Source: Acipenser ruthenus | Lineage: Eukaryota > Chordata > Actinopteri > Acipenseriformes > Acipenseridae | Reading direction: 5' to 3' | Assembly (NCBI RefSeq): GCF_902713425.1 | Contig: NC_081246.1 | Location: forward strand, 2,625,001 to 2,689,000 | Length of the DNA stretch: 64,000 nt | Shown here: positions 36,565 to 47,600 of the stretch, one piece after another | Layout of the letters: each line of letters begins with the position of its first letter | How positions within the stretch are numbered: the first letter of the stretch is position 1 | Program-made: the position numbers and the translations under genes | Notes under the pieces: model-generated | The model's database searches: none | Told to the model about the DNA's origin: nothing | What the model saw: the letters and a program-made list of their open reading frames with translations, nothing else

Positions 36565-37183
36565 TATTTCTTAGCAGACACCCTTACCCAGGGCGACTTA
36601 CAGTCGTAAACAAAAAATACATTTCAAGAATCACAGTACAAGTATTAATACAATTAAGAGCAAGATAAAATACAATGACTTCAGTTCTAGTAAGTACAAG
36701 TATATGACAAAATACGATGTTGCTAGTATCGAATTGTTGCGACAATGCGAGTTTCACAAATGTATTCCACGCAAGGAATAATGTGAATCTAATTGCACTT
36801 TGAAATAAATGACTGAAAGGTATACAAGAACCATAACATTATTACAACTTACCTTTAACGAATAATCCCCGGTTCTCGTTCCTCTGAAAGTCTTGTTCAT
36901 TGCAGTCGGGGTTCATGTTTCTGAGAGGTTGTTTAATGTCTGCATCTGCAGCGTTCATGCATTCCCGCACTGCTTTCAACTCGCTCTCTGATATTTCCAA
37001 TCTCAGCTTCAGACTTTCATTCTCTTTCTCCTTTCCAGCCATTTCAATTTGGAATTCAGTGAATTTGCCGCCGACAACTTTTGCAATTTCCCACAAGACG
37101 GTGTCCACAGTCCCTTTCACCGCATGCTCGATGGTAGAGCCGAGCTCGTATTGAAAGAATGAAACGTACATACTGAAGTCCAT
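26477..37183 (-). CDS. Gene C: C2H2 zinc-finger protein, 3 exons, 6 fingers
   Basis: Coding exons are 37183-36853, 28090-27566 and 27231-26477, giving 536 residues, the longest of the cluster, with phase-1 introns. The N-terminal coil occupies residues 1-110, the linker is expanded by extra VHIKEE-type repeats, and six fingers lie at 369-531. The ancestral exon 3 acceptor has been deleted, but a CTCCAG a short way downstream keeps the same phase. Intron 1 is 8.8 kb and loaded with transposons, including an antisense near-full-length CR1. Exon 1 lacks two residues (GLFVKG instead of GLFIRVKG). It probably encodes a nuclear DNA-binding regulator with unknown targets. The acceptor assignment is the least certain part. 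Confidence 0.84.
27566..28090 (-). CDS. Gene C exon 2: expanded VHIKEE linker
   Basis: 525 nt, about 90 nt longer than in A or B. Four consecutive decapeptide-like repeats occur: [36 protein letters not shown] and PVPITGEASKE. The first three keep a SUMO-like I-K-E/D-E core. The donor is GTAAGT. Confidence 0.86.
28091..29858. other. Gene C intron 1, proximal part
   Basis: Sequence up to about 28660 is paralogous to intron 1 of gene D (around 53100-53920). An (ATA)n run lies at 28707-28776. A short duplication with TTCTGGGCCG and TCAGATAACG occurs at 29220-29310. No gene is seen. Confidence 0.5.
28707..28776. repeat. (AAT)n microsatellite
   Basis: About 70 bp of uninterrupted trinucleotide repeat. 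Confidence 0.95.
29859..30977. mobile_element. hAT non-autonomous element
   Basis: 1119 bp with inverted ends CAGAGGTTCCCAAACT / AGTTTGGGAACCTCTG and a perfect 8-bp target duplication CTATAGAT (29851-29858 and 30978-30985). Subterminal GCGTACCCC motifs occur at both ends. No transposase domain is seen. The perfect duplication suggests a fairly recent insertion into gene C intron 1. Confidence 0.9.
30986..31911. other. Gene C intron 1, unassigned
   Basis: A LINE/SINE-like tail (GGTGCTATATAAATCCAAAG) lies near 31180. The rest has no recognisable feature. Confidence 0.4.
32061..32412. repeat. 71-bp minisatellite, five copies
   Basis: Units start AAGAACGAGTGGCACACG at 32061, 32132, 32208, 32279 and 32350; the second unit is longer by one GACCC. 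Each unit includes CACAGCACCGCTACAG and a GACCC-rich joint. Confidence 0.92.
32590..32841. repeat. Imperfect ~115-bp tandem repeat
   Basis: Repeats of ATCCACAAA-GTGCAAA followed by GTAACATTTG and TTTTGTAAAACACA occur about two and a half times. The series resumes after 35880 (AAAGTAACATTTGTAAG), so the CR1 element landed inside it. Confidence 0.7.
32842..35880 (+). mobile_element. Nearly full-length CR1-like LINE
   Basis: ORF1 (32869-33597) is intact and encodes an SGNH/GDSL-type esterase: IVGDSILRN, HIGTNNIGR and DGLHLNRKGTKLL carry the expected Ser, Asn and Asp/His motifs seen in CR1 ORF1 proteins. ORF2 starts with an AP-endonuclease (YDVIGVTETWLSESD, then ACYRPPNSD, 33660-34058), followed by the reverse transcriptase (34337-35818) ending GSISY. 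ORF2 is split by a deletion after the endonuclease, where the frame is lost at about 34200-34340, and by later stops, so the copy is immobile. It is antisense in gene C intron 1. Confidence 0.9.
32869..33597 (+). CDS. CR1 ORF1, esterase-type protein
   Basis: 242 codons. An N-terminal charged region (EIEESRNTCVQIGRSREKKK) is followed by the SGNH hydrolase fold from about residue 83: GDS (nucleophile block I), GTNN (block III) and WDGLHLNRKG (block V, Asp/His). It belongs to the LINE, not to the host cluster. The esterase is thought to help membrane or RNP handling in CR1 elements; the substrate is unknown. Confidence 0.82.
   Translation: MEVCTPSRLKATREIEESRNTCVQIGRSREKKKLCQTQPPEIQTSKSEPLQNLDDQNQHQENERNNIQDPINSAGQAAKRREVMIVGDSILRNTASSVRSLDPLTTTVCCLPRASVTHITENVDRLLERTGHDPVVVVHIGTNNIGRDRPRSLQNKFRELGRKLKDKTKTVVFSGILPAPCKGPYGQLEIQNQNAWLKSWCTHWSTFYNKDYLYRWDGLHLNRKGTKLLREGILEEVQKHLN
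35881..36499. other. Gene C intron 1, right flank of CR1
   Basis: It contains the tail of the tandem repeat and the putative hAT right end described above. No other feature is seen. Confidence 0.4.
36528..36690 (-). mobile_element. LINE/SINE tail of the AGCAGAC family, copy 1
   Basis: A (TTA)n run precedes TTTCTTAGCAGACACCCTTA and CCAGGGCGACTTACAG. The same tail occurs at 37916-37990, 53215-53260 and, inverted, at 62136-62535. Confidence 0.7.
36853..37183 (-). CDS. Gene C exon 1: coiled-coil module
   Basis: It encodes [20 protein letters not shown] and the [15 protein letters not shown] coil. It has Trp (VLWEIAK) where sisters have Cys, and a 6-bp in-frame deletion before the donor GTAAGT. 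Confidence 0.86.
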
Positions 37184-37504
37184 CTTCTCTGACTTTAGTT
37201 TCAGACTGATATTCTCTCCTTATTTGGGATTTTATTATTAATAATATAGGGAGACTCGCTTTTTATTCAATCAGCACTTGATTTAGGTAGTAAGTAGCAT
37301 CGACAGAGCGAATTACTGTAACAATACAATCCGTACACAGCGTTCAGGCGCCATAAGAAAAAAATAATAAACTCCAAAACCCGCACTCTCGCCCTTTCAG
37401 TAACCTACAGAGTTGTGATGTCTGATTTACTTCATCAGTAAACAACTCACACGGACAAATTAAACTCCTCAATTGCTGTCCCACAAATTGTAAACAAACC
37501 AGCA

Positions 37505-37580
37505 CAAACTTCCGCTTCCTGCTCCCATAGAGACTATCGCGTGGTGTCCTCACGTTAGCAGATTGACGCCCCCTGCTGAA
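37505..37580 (-). promoter_or_regulatory. Gene C promoter core
   Basis: On the gene strand this shows a CTCF-like core TTCAGCAGGGGGCGTC merging into a CAAT box (TCAATC), then GGAAGCGGAAGTTTG. It lies about 330-400 bp upstream of the start codon, as in A and E. Confidence 0.6.
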
Positions 37581-37599
37581 AACCCCCAGATTAAACCTG

Positions 37600-37857
37600 C
37601 TGGAATCTATTCCTTGACCAGTATTACCAGACTTCCAGGGAGACTGGGATTGTACCAGGTTTCAGCCTTCATGTTTTGACCCGGTCAAAAGCAATGAAAT
37701 TGTTAAATCGTCCGAGTTTTGTAATTTTGTATTCACTTTTTTTTTTTTATATAAGTACAACACTGTAACATTGTGCTCAGCAAAAGTAATGTATAAACAA
37801 ATAAAATAAAGACATGCATGGATTGCTTGTTGAATAATTCACTGGGCAGGTCAGTGG

Positions 37858-37914
<57 letters not shown>

Positions 37915-38499
37915 TAATTCATTAGCATATGCCCTTACCCAGGGCCACTTACAGTTGTATATAAAAATACTTATCAAGAATTACTGTACAATTAAGAGCA
38001 AGGGTTCCTAAGGATTGAAAAGTTCTCTGGAACAGCCCAATACAGTAGATATCTTTAGATGTTTTCAACAGTCACTGTCATTTGTGTGATTAAAACCAAA
38101 ACAACTGTAGTAATGACTGCGGACTATGTGACATTTGTTTAATCACTTATTTTTTTAAGTATTCCAATGAAATTGTGTACTGTTCATTATAAACAACATT
38201 ACACAACTATGTGTAATTTCCAATACAAAGATGACCATTCTGTTACAACCTACATACATGTTCAAGGTGTGTCCATTTCTGCTACTGTCTGCTGGTTTTT
38301 TCTCCAACTGAGCTCTCAGCTACTTAAATGAACACTCATTGAACTAACAATTTGGTTAATAACATTTTAAGCAATTTTTCACCCTATAAGAAGTTGGAGA
38401 GTTCAAGTTCCCTTTTAATTAGAAGACTACCACCAATGACATTACGTATGAGTTATGCCTACCCATTGGGTAAGTATTGCTGAGCTCTCTATACCAGAT
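37600..38499. other. Intergenic upstream of gene C
   Basis: It has an (ATT)n run at 37861-37913 followed by an AGCATATGCCCTTACCCAGG tail of the same LINE/SINE family (to about 37990). The remainder is unassigned. Confidence 0.5.
37861..37990 (-). mobile_element. LINE/SINE tail of the AGCAGAC family, copy 2
   Basis: An ATT microsatellite is joined to ATTAGCATATGCCCTTACCC and GGGCCACTTACAG. It is more diverged than copy 1. Confidence 0.6.
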
Positions 38500-38529
38500 G
38501 CACTCGGTCCCGCCCACGCTTGCGTGGTA

Positions 38530-39160
38530 GGCCACTCTTTGTTATCTGTCTGTCATGTGTGAGTGACTGCCTGTGCAGTCACCCGCGAGTGGTTGTCTAT
38601 TCTTTCTGAGAGTACACAGTTCCTCCATGGGGCTAGGCCTTGCAGTATCCCCGCTGTTGAGTGACTCTTCCAGCCGCGCTCTCCTCCATGGGGCTAGGCC
38701 TTGCTGCATCCCTGCTGTCGAGTAGACCCTGCCGGCTGCGTAGGCCCGCCCACCTCAGTGAGTCGGGCCTTGTAAACAAACAGTGTGCTCTCCCCTATAC
38801 TATCTTTCTACTGTGTTTTTGCTGTCTGCTTCAACTCGCCCACCGTGACTTTGGCCTTGTGTCCCCCTGGTACAGGCTACATGCTGACCAGGTGTGTGTG
38901 ACCACGTGGTTAGGGTAGGCACATTTGCGTAGCAGTCCCCCTGGTGCTTCGGTACCGCAGCACCCGCATAGCCCATGAAACTTAGGTATCTCAGTGCACA
39001 AGTGCTCAGTGCATACAACACGTGGTGCCCAGCTCCACTGCGTCAGTGCACAGTGCACACGGTGCTTGGTACCCACTGCTACAGCGCTAGTGCAGGAACG
39101 CACGGTGCTCGGAACGCAAGGTGCACACGGTGCTTGGCCACTGCCACAGACCTAGTGCAA
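38530..39160 (+). repeat. Left inverted arm of the DIRS-like element
   Basis: About 600 bp, GC-rich, with an internal duplication of CTCCATGGGGCTAGGCCTTG. It pairs with 40390-40965. Confidence 0.75.
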
Positions 39161-40389
39161 CAGCTCCCGGTACTCGGGGCTCAGCACGCGTGGTGCACAC
39201 GGTGCTGTATGGTACCCTCTGCTACAGTGCTAGTTGGTGAGCACACGGCGTTCGCATTTAGCCAGTGCTTGAGCACAGTGCAAGCAGTGTTTAGTGCACG
39301 GCTCATGCACAACTGCAGGCCCATGTCAGGCAAGTCGGGGTTCCACCCCGACACGGCCTGCAAAGCCAATATCCTGCAAGAGGATAAACATACCCTGTGT
39401 GCGTGGTGCTTTGGAGTCCAACATGCCACCTTAGCCGTCGAGAGTGACATGGCCTGCAGCATCTGTGAGGCTTTCCAGCCCCGGGTGAAAGAAGCTTGTT
39501 TGGAGAGGCCACGAGGGCGAGCTCCGCGTCCTCTAAGGCTGGACTGTCGGTGGCTCTTGGAACCCCAGAGCCCCTCCATGACCTGTCCCAGGATCCCCTG
39601 CTAGGCATCCCCGATGATCAGGCCTCCTGCAGTCACTCCCCATCTCCGCAGGCGAGAAGGGTGAAGCGTTCCAAGCAGGCGAGGGACCTAGTGCTCTTGT
39701 CAAAACAGGCCCTGTTACAGCCCCAATTCCCATACCCCCCCTCCCCCAGGGGAGTTCAGGGTGGATCGGGAGAGGTGTCTCAGCTGGCGCAAGAGGACAC
39801 GCTCTCCATAGCGGCCTCTGGCGAGGGGCCTCCTTCTCCTCTGACATGCAGGTGGGCGAGATCCCTGCTGAGGACGAACCTGGCTTCGAGGTAGACTCGG
39901 AAGCCAGTGCCCCCCGGTTGACCAGCACTTATGGGACGCGCTACAGCCGTCCTGCAGGTCCCCTGGACACCAGCAGCAGAACCATGCCGGTCCATGTTCC
40001 GGATGTAGGTGATGGCTCGTCACCATCAAAAATTCCCGGCCTCCCAGATTTCATGGAGGAGGTAAGCTCCTCCTGGGATCGTCTGGCCTCAGGTCCTAGA
40101 ATTCTACAGCAGACCGCACTGCTTGCCTGGTGGGGTTCCCCCCGGTAGACTCCACCATCGCGGCCCTGGTTATGGCCCCGCCGGTGGGTGGGTTGGCTAG
40201 AGACCCGGCATGCCCGAACCCTCAATGCAAGGTGATGGAGACGCATCTCAAGCGGGTGTATGCAACACAGGTGCAGGCAACTTGCCTGTGTAACACAGTG
40301 AGTGTGCTCAAGGCTTATATAGACGGTGTACTGCGTGAGGCCCCGCTCCCTGAGCCGGTGGCCACAGAGTTACGTATCCTTGCTCTAGC

Positions 40390-40965
40390 TTCATAGCAGT
40401 GGCCAAGCACCGTGCGTACTGAGCAGCACCGTGTGTTTGTGCACTAGCGCTGGAGCAGTGGGCACCAAGCACCGCGTGCACTGACGCTGTAGCGCTGGGC
40501 ACCGTGTGCCGTATGCAATGAGCATTTTGCGCACCGAGATACCTAAGTACCAAGGGCTATGCGTGCGCTGCGATACCGAAGCACTGGGGGGGCAGCTACG
40601 TGCCTACCCTAACTGCGCGGTCACACACACCTGGTCAGTGCGTAGCTTGTACCAGGGGGACACAAGGGCTGAAGCCGCGGTGAGCGGGTTGAAGCAGACA
40701 GCAAAAACCACGGTAGAATAAATAGTATAGGGGATAGCACACCGTTTGTTTACAAGGCCCAACTCACCGAGGTGGGCGGGCCTACGCAGCCGACGAGGTC
40801 TGCTCGACAGCGGGGATATGGCAAGGCCTAGCCCCATGGAGGAGAGCACAGCTGGAAGACCCACTCAACAGCGGGCCTAGAAAGAAATAGACAACGACTC
40901 GCTGGTGACTGCACAGGCAGTCGCTCACACACGACTGAAAGACACAAAGGCGAAAGGCTCGGTCT
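40390..40965 (-). repeat. Right inverted arm of the DIRS-like element
   Basis: Inverted partner of the left arm, including GGGCCTTGTAAACAAAC on the minus strand. It diverges by scattered substitutions and small indels. Confidence 0.75.
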
Positions 40966-41640
40966 TTTCAAAGTCGTTGATTCTGACAGCACCAGTCAGA
41001 TGCTGGATCCAGACAGAAGCGGGTGTACGACACCAGGTAGAAGAAGGGTTTGTGCCCCAAGCTTTCTCCGACGTGGTGTACCGGGTGAAGCTTCAGACCT
41101 GTAGCAGGGTGGTGGTACTCCAGATCAACCGACTACCCCCAAAATAACCCCGAGGACTAGCCGCTCCACCTGTCTCAGTGCCAGCCTCGCTACCAGCCCT
41201 GCACCACTGCCATCCATGGCACCGTTGCCAGCCTGTTTGCCTGCCAACCCGGGAGGACATCCTCTGCACCAGGACCCAGTGGCTGTGCTGAGTCCAGACT
41301 CTGGAAGACCTCTGTTGCGCTGAGGGGGATGCACCAGGGGACTCCCGGCGCGCTTTAGAGACCAATCTGTAGCCAATGGGACGTTCGGCTGTTAGTTGGG
41401 GGCAATGTAGCGTGCCTGGTGCTGTAGCCTTCAGCACTGAGACAGAGCTGCTACAGCAGTATCCCAGGATGCTTAGCGAGACTGTAAACTGTTCATGTTC
41501 CTGTTATTACTGTTTATTAGTTATTGTATGTGTTTATTTTGCCTGTCGTTGCAGTAATTGTGTTGCATTTGTTTGTCTCTCGTGCCCTGAACCCTTTCCG
41601 TGTGTTTTCCCGGTGTTGTACGTGGTCACCCTCAGCTGCT
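40966..41640. other. Sequence between the DIRS-like element and the minisatellite
   Basis: GC-rich at first, then ordinary sequence. Part may belong to the retroelement, but no protein domain is recognised. Confidence 0.4.
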
Positions 41641-44600
41641 TGGTTCTGTTCAGAGATGAACTCCCCCCTTTCTCCCTGCGTGTGTCTCTGTCACTGTCTG
41701 GTTCTGTTCAGAGATGAACTCCCCCCTTTCTCCCTGCATGTGTCTCTGTCACTGTCTGGTTCTGTTCAGAGATGAACTCCCCCCTTTCTCACTGCGTGTG
41801 TCTCTGTCACTGTCTGGTTCTGTTCAGAGATGAACTCCCCCCTTTCTCCCTGCATGTGTCTCTGTAACTGTCTGGTTCTGTTCAGAGATGAACTCCCCCC
41901 TTTCTCCCTGCGTGCGTCTCTGTCACTGTCTGGTTCTGTTCAGAGATGAACTCTCCCCTTTCTCCCAACGTGTGTCTGTCACTGTCTGGTTCTGTTCAGA
42001 GATGAACTCTCCCCTTTCTCCCTGCATGTGTCTCTGTCACTGTCTGGTTCTGTTCAGAGATGAACTCCCCCCTTTCTCCCTGCATGTGTCTCTGTCACTG
42101 TCTGGTTCTGTTCAGAGATGAACTCTCCCCTTTCTCCCTGCATGTGTCTCTGTCACTGTCTGGTTCTGTTCAGAGATGAACTCCCCCCTTTCTCCCAACG
42201 TGTGTCTGTCACTGTCTGGTTCTGTTCAGAGATGAACTCTCCCCTTTCTCCCTGCATGTGTCTCTGTCACTGTCTGGTTCTGTTCAGAGATGAACTCCCC
42301 CCTTTCTCCCTGCATGTGTCTCTGTCACTGTCTGGTTCTGTTCAGAGATGAACTCCCCCCTTTCTCCCTGTGTGTGTCTCTGGCACTGTCTGGTTCTGTT
42401 CAGAGATGAACTCCCCCCTTTCTCCCTACGTGTGTCTCTGTCACTGTCTGGTTCTGTTCAAAGATGAACTCCCCCCTTTCTCCCTGTGTGTGTCTCTGTC
42501 ACTGTCTGGTTCTGTTCAGAGATGAACTCCCCCCTTTCTCCCTGCGTGTGTCTCTGTCACTGTCTGGTTCTGTTCAGAGATGAACTCCCCCCTTTCTCCC
42601 TGCGTGTGTCTCTGTCACTGTCTGGTTCTGTTCAGAGATGAACTCCCCCCTTTCTCCCTGTGTGTGTCTCTGTCACTGTCTGGTTCTGTTCAGAGATGAA
42701 CTCCCCCATTTCTCCCTGCATGTGTCTCTGTCACTGTCTGGTTCTGTTCAGAGATGAACTCCCCCCTTTCTCCCTGTGTGTGTCTCTGTCACTGTCTGGT
42801 TCTGTTCAGAGATGAACTCCCCCCTTTCTCCCTGTGTGTGTCTCTGTCACTGTCTGGTTCTGTTCAGAGATGAACTCCCCCCTTTCTCCCTGCGTGTGTC
42901 TCTGTCACTGTCTGGTTCTGTTCAGAGATGAACTCCCCCCTTTCTCCCTGCATGTGTCTCTGTCACTGTCTGGTTCTGTTCAGAGATGAACTCCCCCCTT
43001 TCTCCCTGTGTGTGTCTCTGTCACTGTCTGGTTCTGTTCAGAGATGAACTCCCCCCTTTCTCCCCGCGTGTGTCTCTGTCACTGTCTGGTTCTGTTCAGA
43101 GATGAACTCCCCCCTTTCTCACCGCGTGTGTCTCTGTCACTGTCTGGTTCTGTTCAGAGATGAACTCCCCCCTTTCTCCCTGCATGTGTCTCTGTCACTG
43201 TCTGGTTCTGTTCAGAGATGAACTCCCCCCTTTCTCCCTGTGTGTGTCTCTGTCACTGTCTGGTTCTGTTCAGAGATGAACTCCCCCCTTTCTCCCTGCG
43301 TGTGTCTCTGTCACTGTCTGGTTCTGTTCAGAGATGAACTCCCCCCTTTCTCCCTGCGTGTGTCTCTGTCACTGTCTGGTTCTGTTCAGAGATGAACTCC
43401 CCCCTTTCTCCCTGCATGTGTCTCTGTCACTGTCTGGTTCTGTTCAGAGATGAACTCCCCCCTTTCTCCCTGTGTGTGTCTCTGTCACTGTCTGGTTCTG
43501 TTCAGAGATGAACTCCCCCCTTTCTCCCTGCGTGTGTCTCTGTCACTGTCTGGTTCTGTTCAGAGATGAACTCCCCCTTTCTCCCTGTGTGTGTCTCTGT
43601 CACTGTCTGGTTCTGTTCAGAGATGAACTCCCCCCTTTCTCCCTGCATGTGTCTCTGTCACTGTCTGGTTCTGTTCAGAGGTGAACTCCCCCCTTTCTCC
43701 CTGTGTGTGTCTCTGTCACTGTCTGGTTCTGTTCAGAGGTGAACTCCCCCCTTTCTCCCTACGTGTGTCTCTGTCACTGTCTGGTTCTGTTCAGAGATGA
43801 ACTCCCCCCTTTCTCCCTGTGTGTGTCTCTGTCACTGTCTGGTTCTGTTCAGAGATGAACTCCCCCCTTTCTCCCTGCGTGTGTCTCTGTCACTGTCTGG
43901 TTCTGTTCAGAGATGAACTCCCCCCTTTCTCCCTGCGTGTGTCTCTGTCACTGTCTGGTTCTGTTCAGAGAGGAACTCCCCCCTTTCTCCCTGCGTGTGT
44001 CTCTGTCACTGTCTGGTTCTGTTCAGAGATGAACTCCCCCCTTTCTCCCTGCATGTGTCTCTGTCACTGTCTGGTTCTGTTCAGAGATGAACTCCCCCCT
44101 TTCTCCCTGCGTGTGTCTCTGTCACTGTCTGGTTCTGTTCAGAGATGAACTCCCCCCTTTCTCCCTGCGTGTGTCTCTGTCGCTGTCTGGTTCTGTTCAG
44201 AGATGAACTCCCCCCTTTCTCCCTGCGTGTGTCTCTGTCACTGTCTGGTTCTGTTCAGAGATGAACTCCCCCCTTTCTCCCTGCATGTGTCTCTGTCACT
44301 GTCTGGTTCTGTTCAGAGATGAACTCCCCCCTTTCTCCCTGCATGTGTCTCTGTCACTGTCTGGTTCTGTTCAGAGATGAACTCCCCCCTTTCTCCCTGC
44401 ATGTGTCTCTGTCACTGTCTGGTTCTGTTCAGAGATGAACTCCCCCCTTTCTCCCTGTGTGTGTCTCTGTCACTGTCTGGTTCTGTTCAGAGATGAACTC
44501 CCCCCTTTCTCCCTGCGTGTGTCTCTGTCACTGTCTGGTTCTGTTCAGAGATGAACTCCCCCCTTTCTCCCTGCGTGTGTCTCTGTCACTGTCTGGTTCT

Positions 44601-47600
44601 GTTCAGAGATGAACTCCCCCCTTTCTCCCTGCATGTGTCTCTGTCACTGTCTGGTTCTGTTCAGAGATGAACTCCCCCCTTTCTCCCTGTGTGTGTCTCT
44701 GTCACTGTCTGGTTCTGTTCAGAGATGAACTCCCCCCTTTCTCCCTGCATGTGTCTCTGTCACTGTCTGGTTCTGTTCAGAGATGAACTCCCCCCTTTCT
44801 CCCTGTGTGTGTCTCTGTCACTGTCTGGTTCTGTTCAGAGATGAACTCCCCCCTTTCTCCCTGCATGTGTCTCTGTCACTGTCTGGTTCTGTTCAGAGAT
44901 GAACTCCCCCCTTTCTCCCTGCATGTGTCTCTGTCACTGTCTGGTTCTGTTCAGAGATGAACTCCCCCCTTTCTCCCTACGTGTGTCTCTGTCACTGTCT
45001 GGTTCTGTTCAGAGATGAACTCCCCCCTTTCTCCCTGTGTGTGTCTCTGTCACTGTCTGGTTCTGTTCAGAGATGAACTCCCCCCTTTCTCCCTGCGTGT
45101 GTCTCTGTCACTGTCTGGTTCTGTTCAGAGATGAACTCCCCCCTTTCTCCCTGTGTGTGTCTCTGTCACTGTCTGGTTCTGTTCAGAGATGAACTCCCCC
45201 CTTTCTCCCTGCGTGTGTCTCTGTCACTGTCTGGTTCTGTTCAGAGATGAATTCCCCCCTTTCTCCCTGCGTGTGTCTCTGTCACTGTCTGGTTCTGTTC
45301 AGAGATGAACTCCCCCCTTTCTCCCTGCATGTGTCTCTGTCACTGTCTGGTTCTGTTCAGAGGTGAACTCCCCCCTTTCTCCCTGTGTGTGTCTCTGTCA
45401 CTGTCTGGTTCTGTTCAGAGATGAACTCCCCCCTTTCTCCCTATGTGTGTCTCTGTCACTGTCTGGTTCTGTTCAGAGATGAACTCCCCCCTTTCTCCCT
45501 GTGTGTGTCTCTGTCACTGTCTGGTTCTGTTCAGAGATGAACTCCCCCCTTTCTCCCTGCGTGTGTCTCTGTCACTGTCTGGTTCTGTTCAGAGATGAAC
45601 TCCCCCCTTTCTCCCTGCGTGTGTCTCTGTCACTGTCTGGTTCTGTTCAGAGATGAACTCCCCCCTTTCTCCCTGCATGTGTCTCTGTCACTGTCTGGTT
45701 CTGTTCAGAGATGAACTCCCCCCTTTCTCCCTGTGTGTGTCTCTGTCACTGTCTGGTTCTGTTCAGAGATGAACTCCCCCCTTTCTCCCTGCGTGTGTCT
45801 CTGTCACTGTCTGGTTCTGTTCAGAGATGAACTCCCCCCTTTCTCCCTGCATGTGTCTCTGTCACTGTCTGGTTCTGTTCAGAGATGAACTCCCCCCTTT
45901 CTCCCTGTGTGTGTCTCTGTCACTGTCTGGTTCTGTTCAGAGATGAACTCCCCCCTTTCTCCCTGCGTGTGTCTCTGTCACTGTCTGGTTCTGTTCAGAG
46001 ATGAACTCCCCCCTTTCTCACTGCGTGTGTCTCTGTCACTGTCTGGTTCTGTTCAGAGATGAACTCCCCCCTTTCTCCCTGCATGTGTCTCTGTCACTGT
46101 CTGGTTCTGTTCAGAGATGAACTCCCCCCTTTCTCCCTGTGTGTGTCTCTGTCACTGTCTGGTTCTGTTCAGAGATGAACTCCCCCCTTTCTCCCTGCAT
46201 GTGTCTCTGTCACTGTCTGGTTCTGTTCAGAGATGAACTCCCCCCTTTCTCCCTGTGTGTGTCTCTGTCACTGTCTGGTTCTGTTCAGAGATGAACTCCC
46301 CCCTTTCTCCCTGCATGTGTCTCTGTCACTGTCTGGTTCTGTTCAGAGATGAACTCCCCCCTTTCTCCCTGTGTGTGTCTCTGTCACTGTCTGGTTCTGT
46401 TCAGAGATGAACTCCCCCCTTTCTCCCTGCGTGTGTCTCTGTCACTGTCTGGTTCTGTTCAGAGATGAACTCCCCCCTTTCTCCCTGCATGTGTCTCTGT
46501 CACTGTCTGGTTCTGTTCAGAGATGAACTCCCCCCTTTCTCCCTGTGTGTGTCTCTGTCACTGTCTGGTTCTGTTCAGAGATGAACTCCCCCCTTTCTCC
46601 CTGCGTGTGTCTCTGTCACTGTCTGGTTCTGTTCAGAGATGAACTCCCCCCTTTCTCACTGCGTGTGTCTCTGTCACTGTCTGGTTCTGTTCAGAGATGA
46701 ACTCCCCCCTTTCTCCCTGCATGTGTCTCTGTCACTGTCTGGTTCTGTTCAGAGATGAACTCCCCCCTTTCTCCCTGTGTGTGTCTCTGTCACTGTCTGG
46801 TTCTGTTCAGAGATGAACTCCCCCCTTTCTCCCTGCATGTGTCTCTGTCACTGTCTGGTTCTGTTCAGAGATGAACTCCCCCCTTTCTCCCTGTGTGTGT
46901 CTCTGTCACTGTCTGGTTCTGTTCAGAGATGAACTCCCCCCTTTCTCCCTGCATGTGTCTCTGTCACTGTCTGGTTCTGTTCAGAGATGAACTCCCCCCT
47001 TTCTCCCTGCATGTGTCTCTGTCACTGTCTGGTTCTGTTCAGAGATGAACTCCCCCCTTTCTCCCTACGTGTGTCTCTGTCACTGTCTGGTTCTGTTCAG
47101 AGATGAACTCCCCCCTTTCTCCCTGTGTGTGTCTCTGTCACTGTCTGGTTCTGTTCAGAGATGAACTCCCCCCTTTCTCCCTGCGTGTGTCTCTGTCACT
47201 GTCTGGTTCTGTTCAGAGATGAACTCCCCCCTTTCTCCCTGCGTGTGTCTCTGTCACTGTCTGGTTCTGTTCAGAGATGAACTCCCCCCTTTCTCCCTGT
47301 GTGTGTCTCTGTCACTGTCTGGTTCTGTTCAGAGATGAACTCCCCCCTTTCTCCCTGTGTGTGTCTCTGTCACTGTCTGGTTCTGTTCAGAGATGAACTC
47401 CCCCCTTTCTCCCTACGTGTGTCTCTGTCACTGTCTGGTTCTGTTCAGAGATGAACTCCCCCCTTTCTCCCTGCGTGTGTCTCTGTCACTGTCTGGTTCT
47501 GTTCAGAGATGAACTCCCCCCTTTCTCCCTGCATGTGTCTCTGTCACTGTCTGGTTCTGTTCAGAGATGAACTCCCCCCTTTCTCCCTGTGTGTGTCTCT

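Larger units (their letters stand above)
38530..40965 (+). mobile_element. DIRS-like retroelement fossil with long inverted arms
   Basis: Left (about 38530-39160) and right (about 40390-40965) arms are inverted copies of each other; for example TAGGCCCGCCCACCTC on the left is mirrored near 40770-40790. Between them a frame resembles a DIRS-type gag, with paired Cys motifs (CAWCFGVQHA and CSICEAFQ, about 39390-39480). No reverse transcriptase, RNase H or tyrosine recombinase is seen, so it is a defective or non-autonomous copy. Inverted termini plus this gag pattern are the basis for the DIRS assignment. Confidence 0.62.

Noticed and set aside
39496-40148. Host proline-rich genes in overlapping frames
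   Set aside because: The region is GC-rich and lies within the inverted arms of the DIRS-like element; only the gag-like Cys motif has family support.
41376-44148. Chains of 70-110-codon frames (LCHCLVLFRDELPPFSLHVS-like)
   Set aside because: Produced by the 58-bp minisatellite; the unit is not a multiple of three and there is no start, splice or domain evidence.
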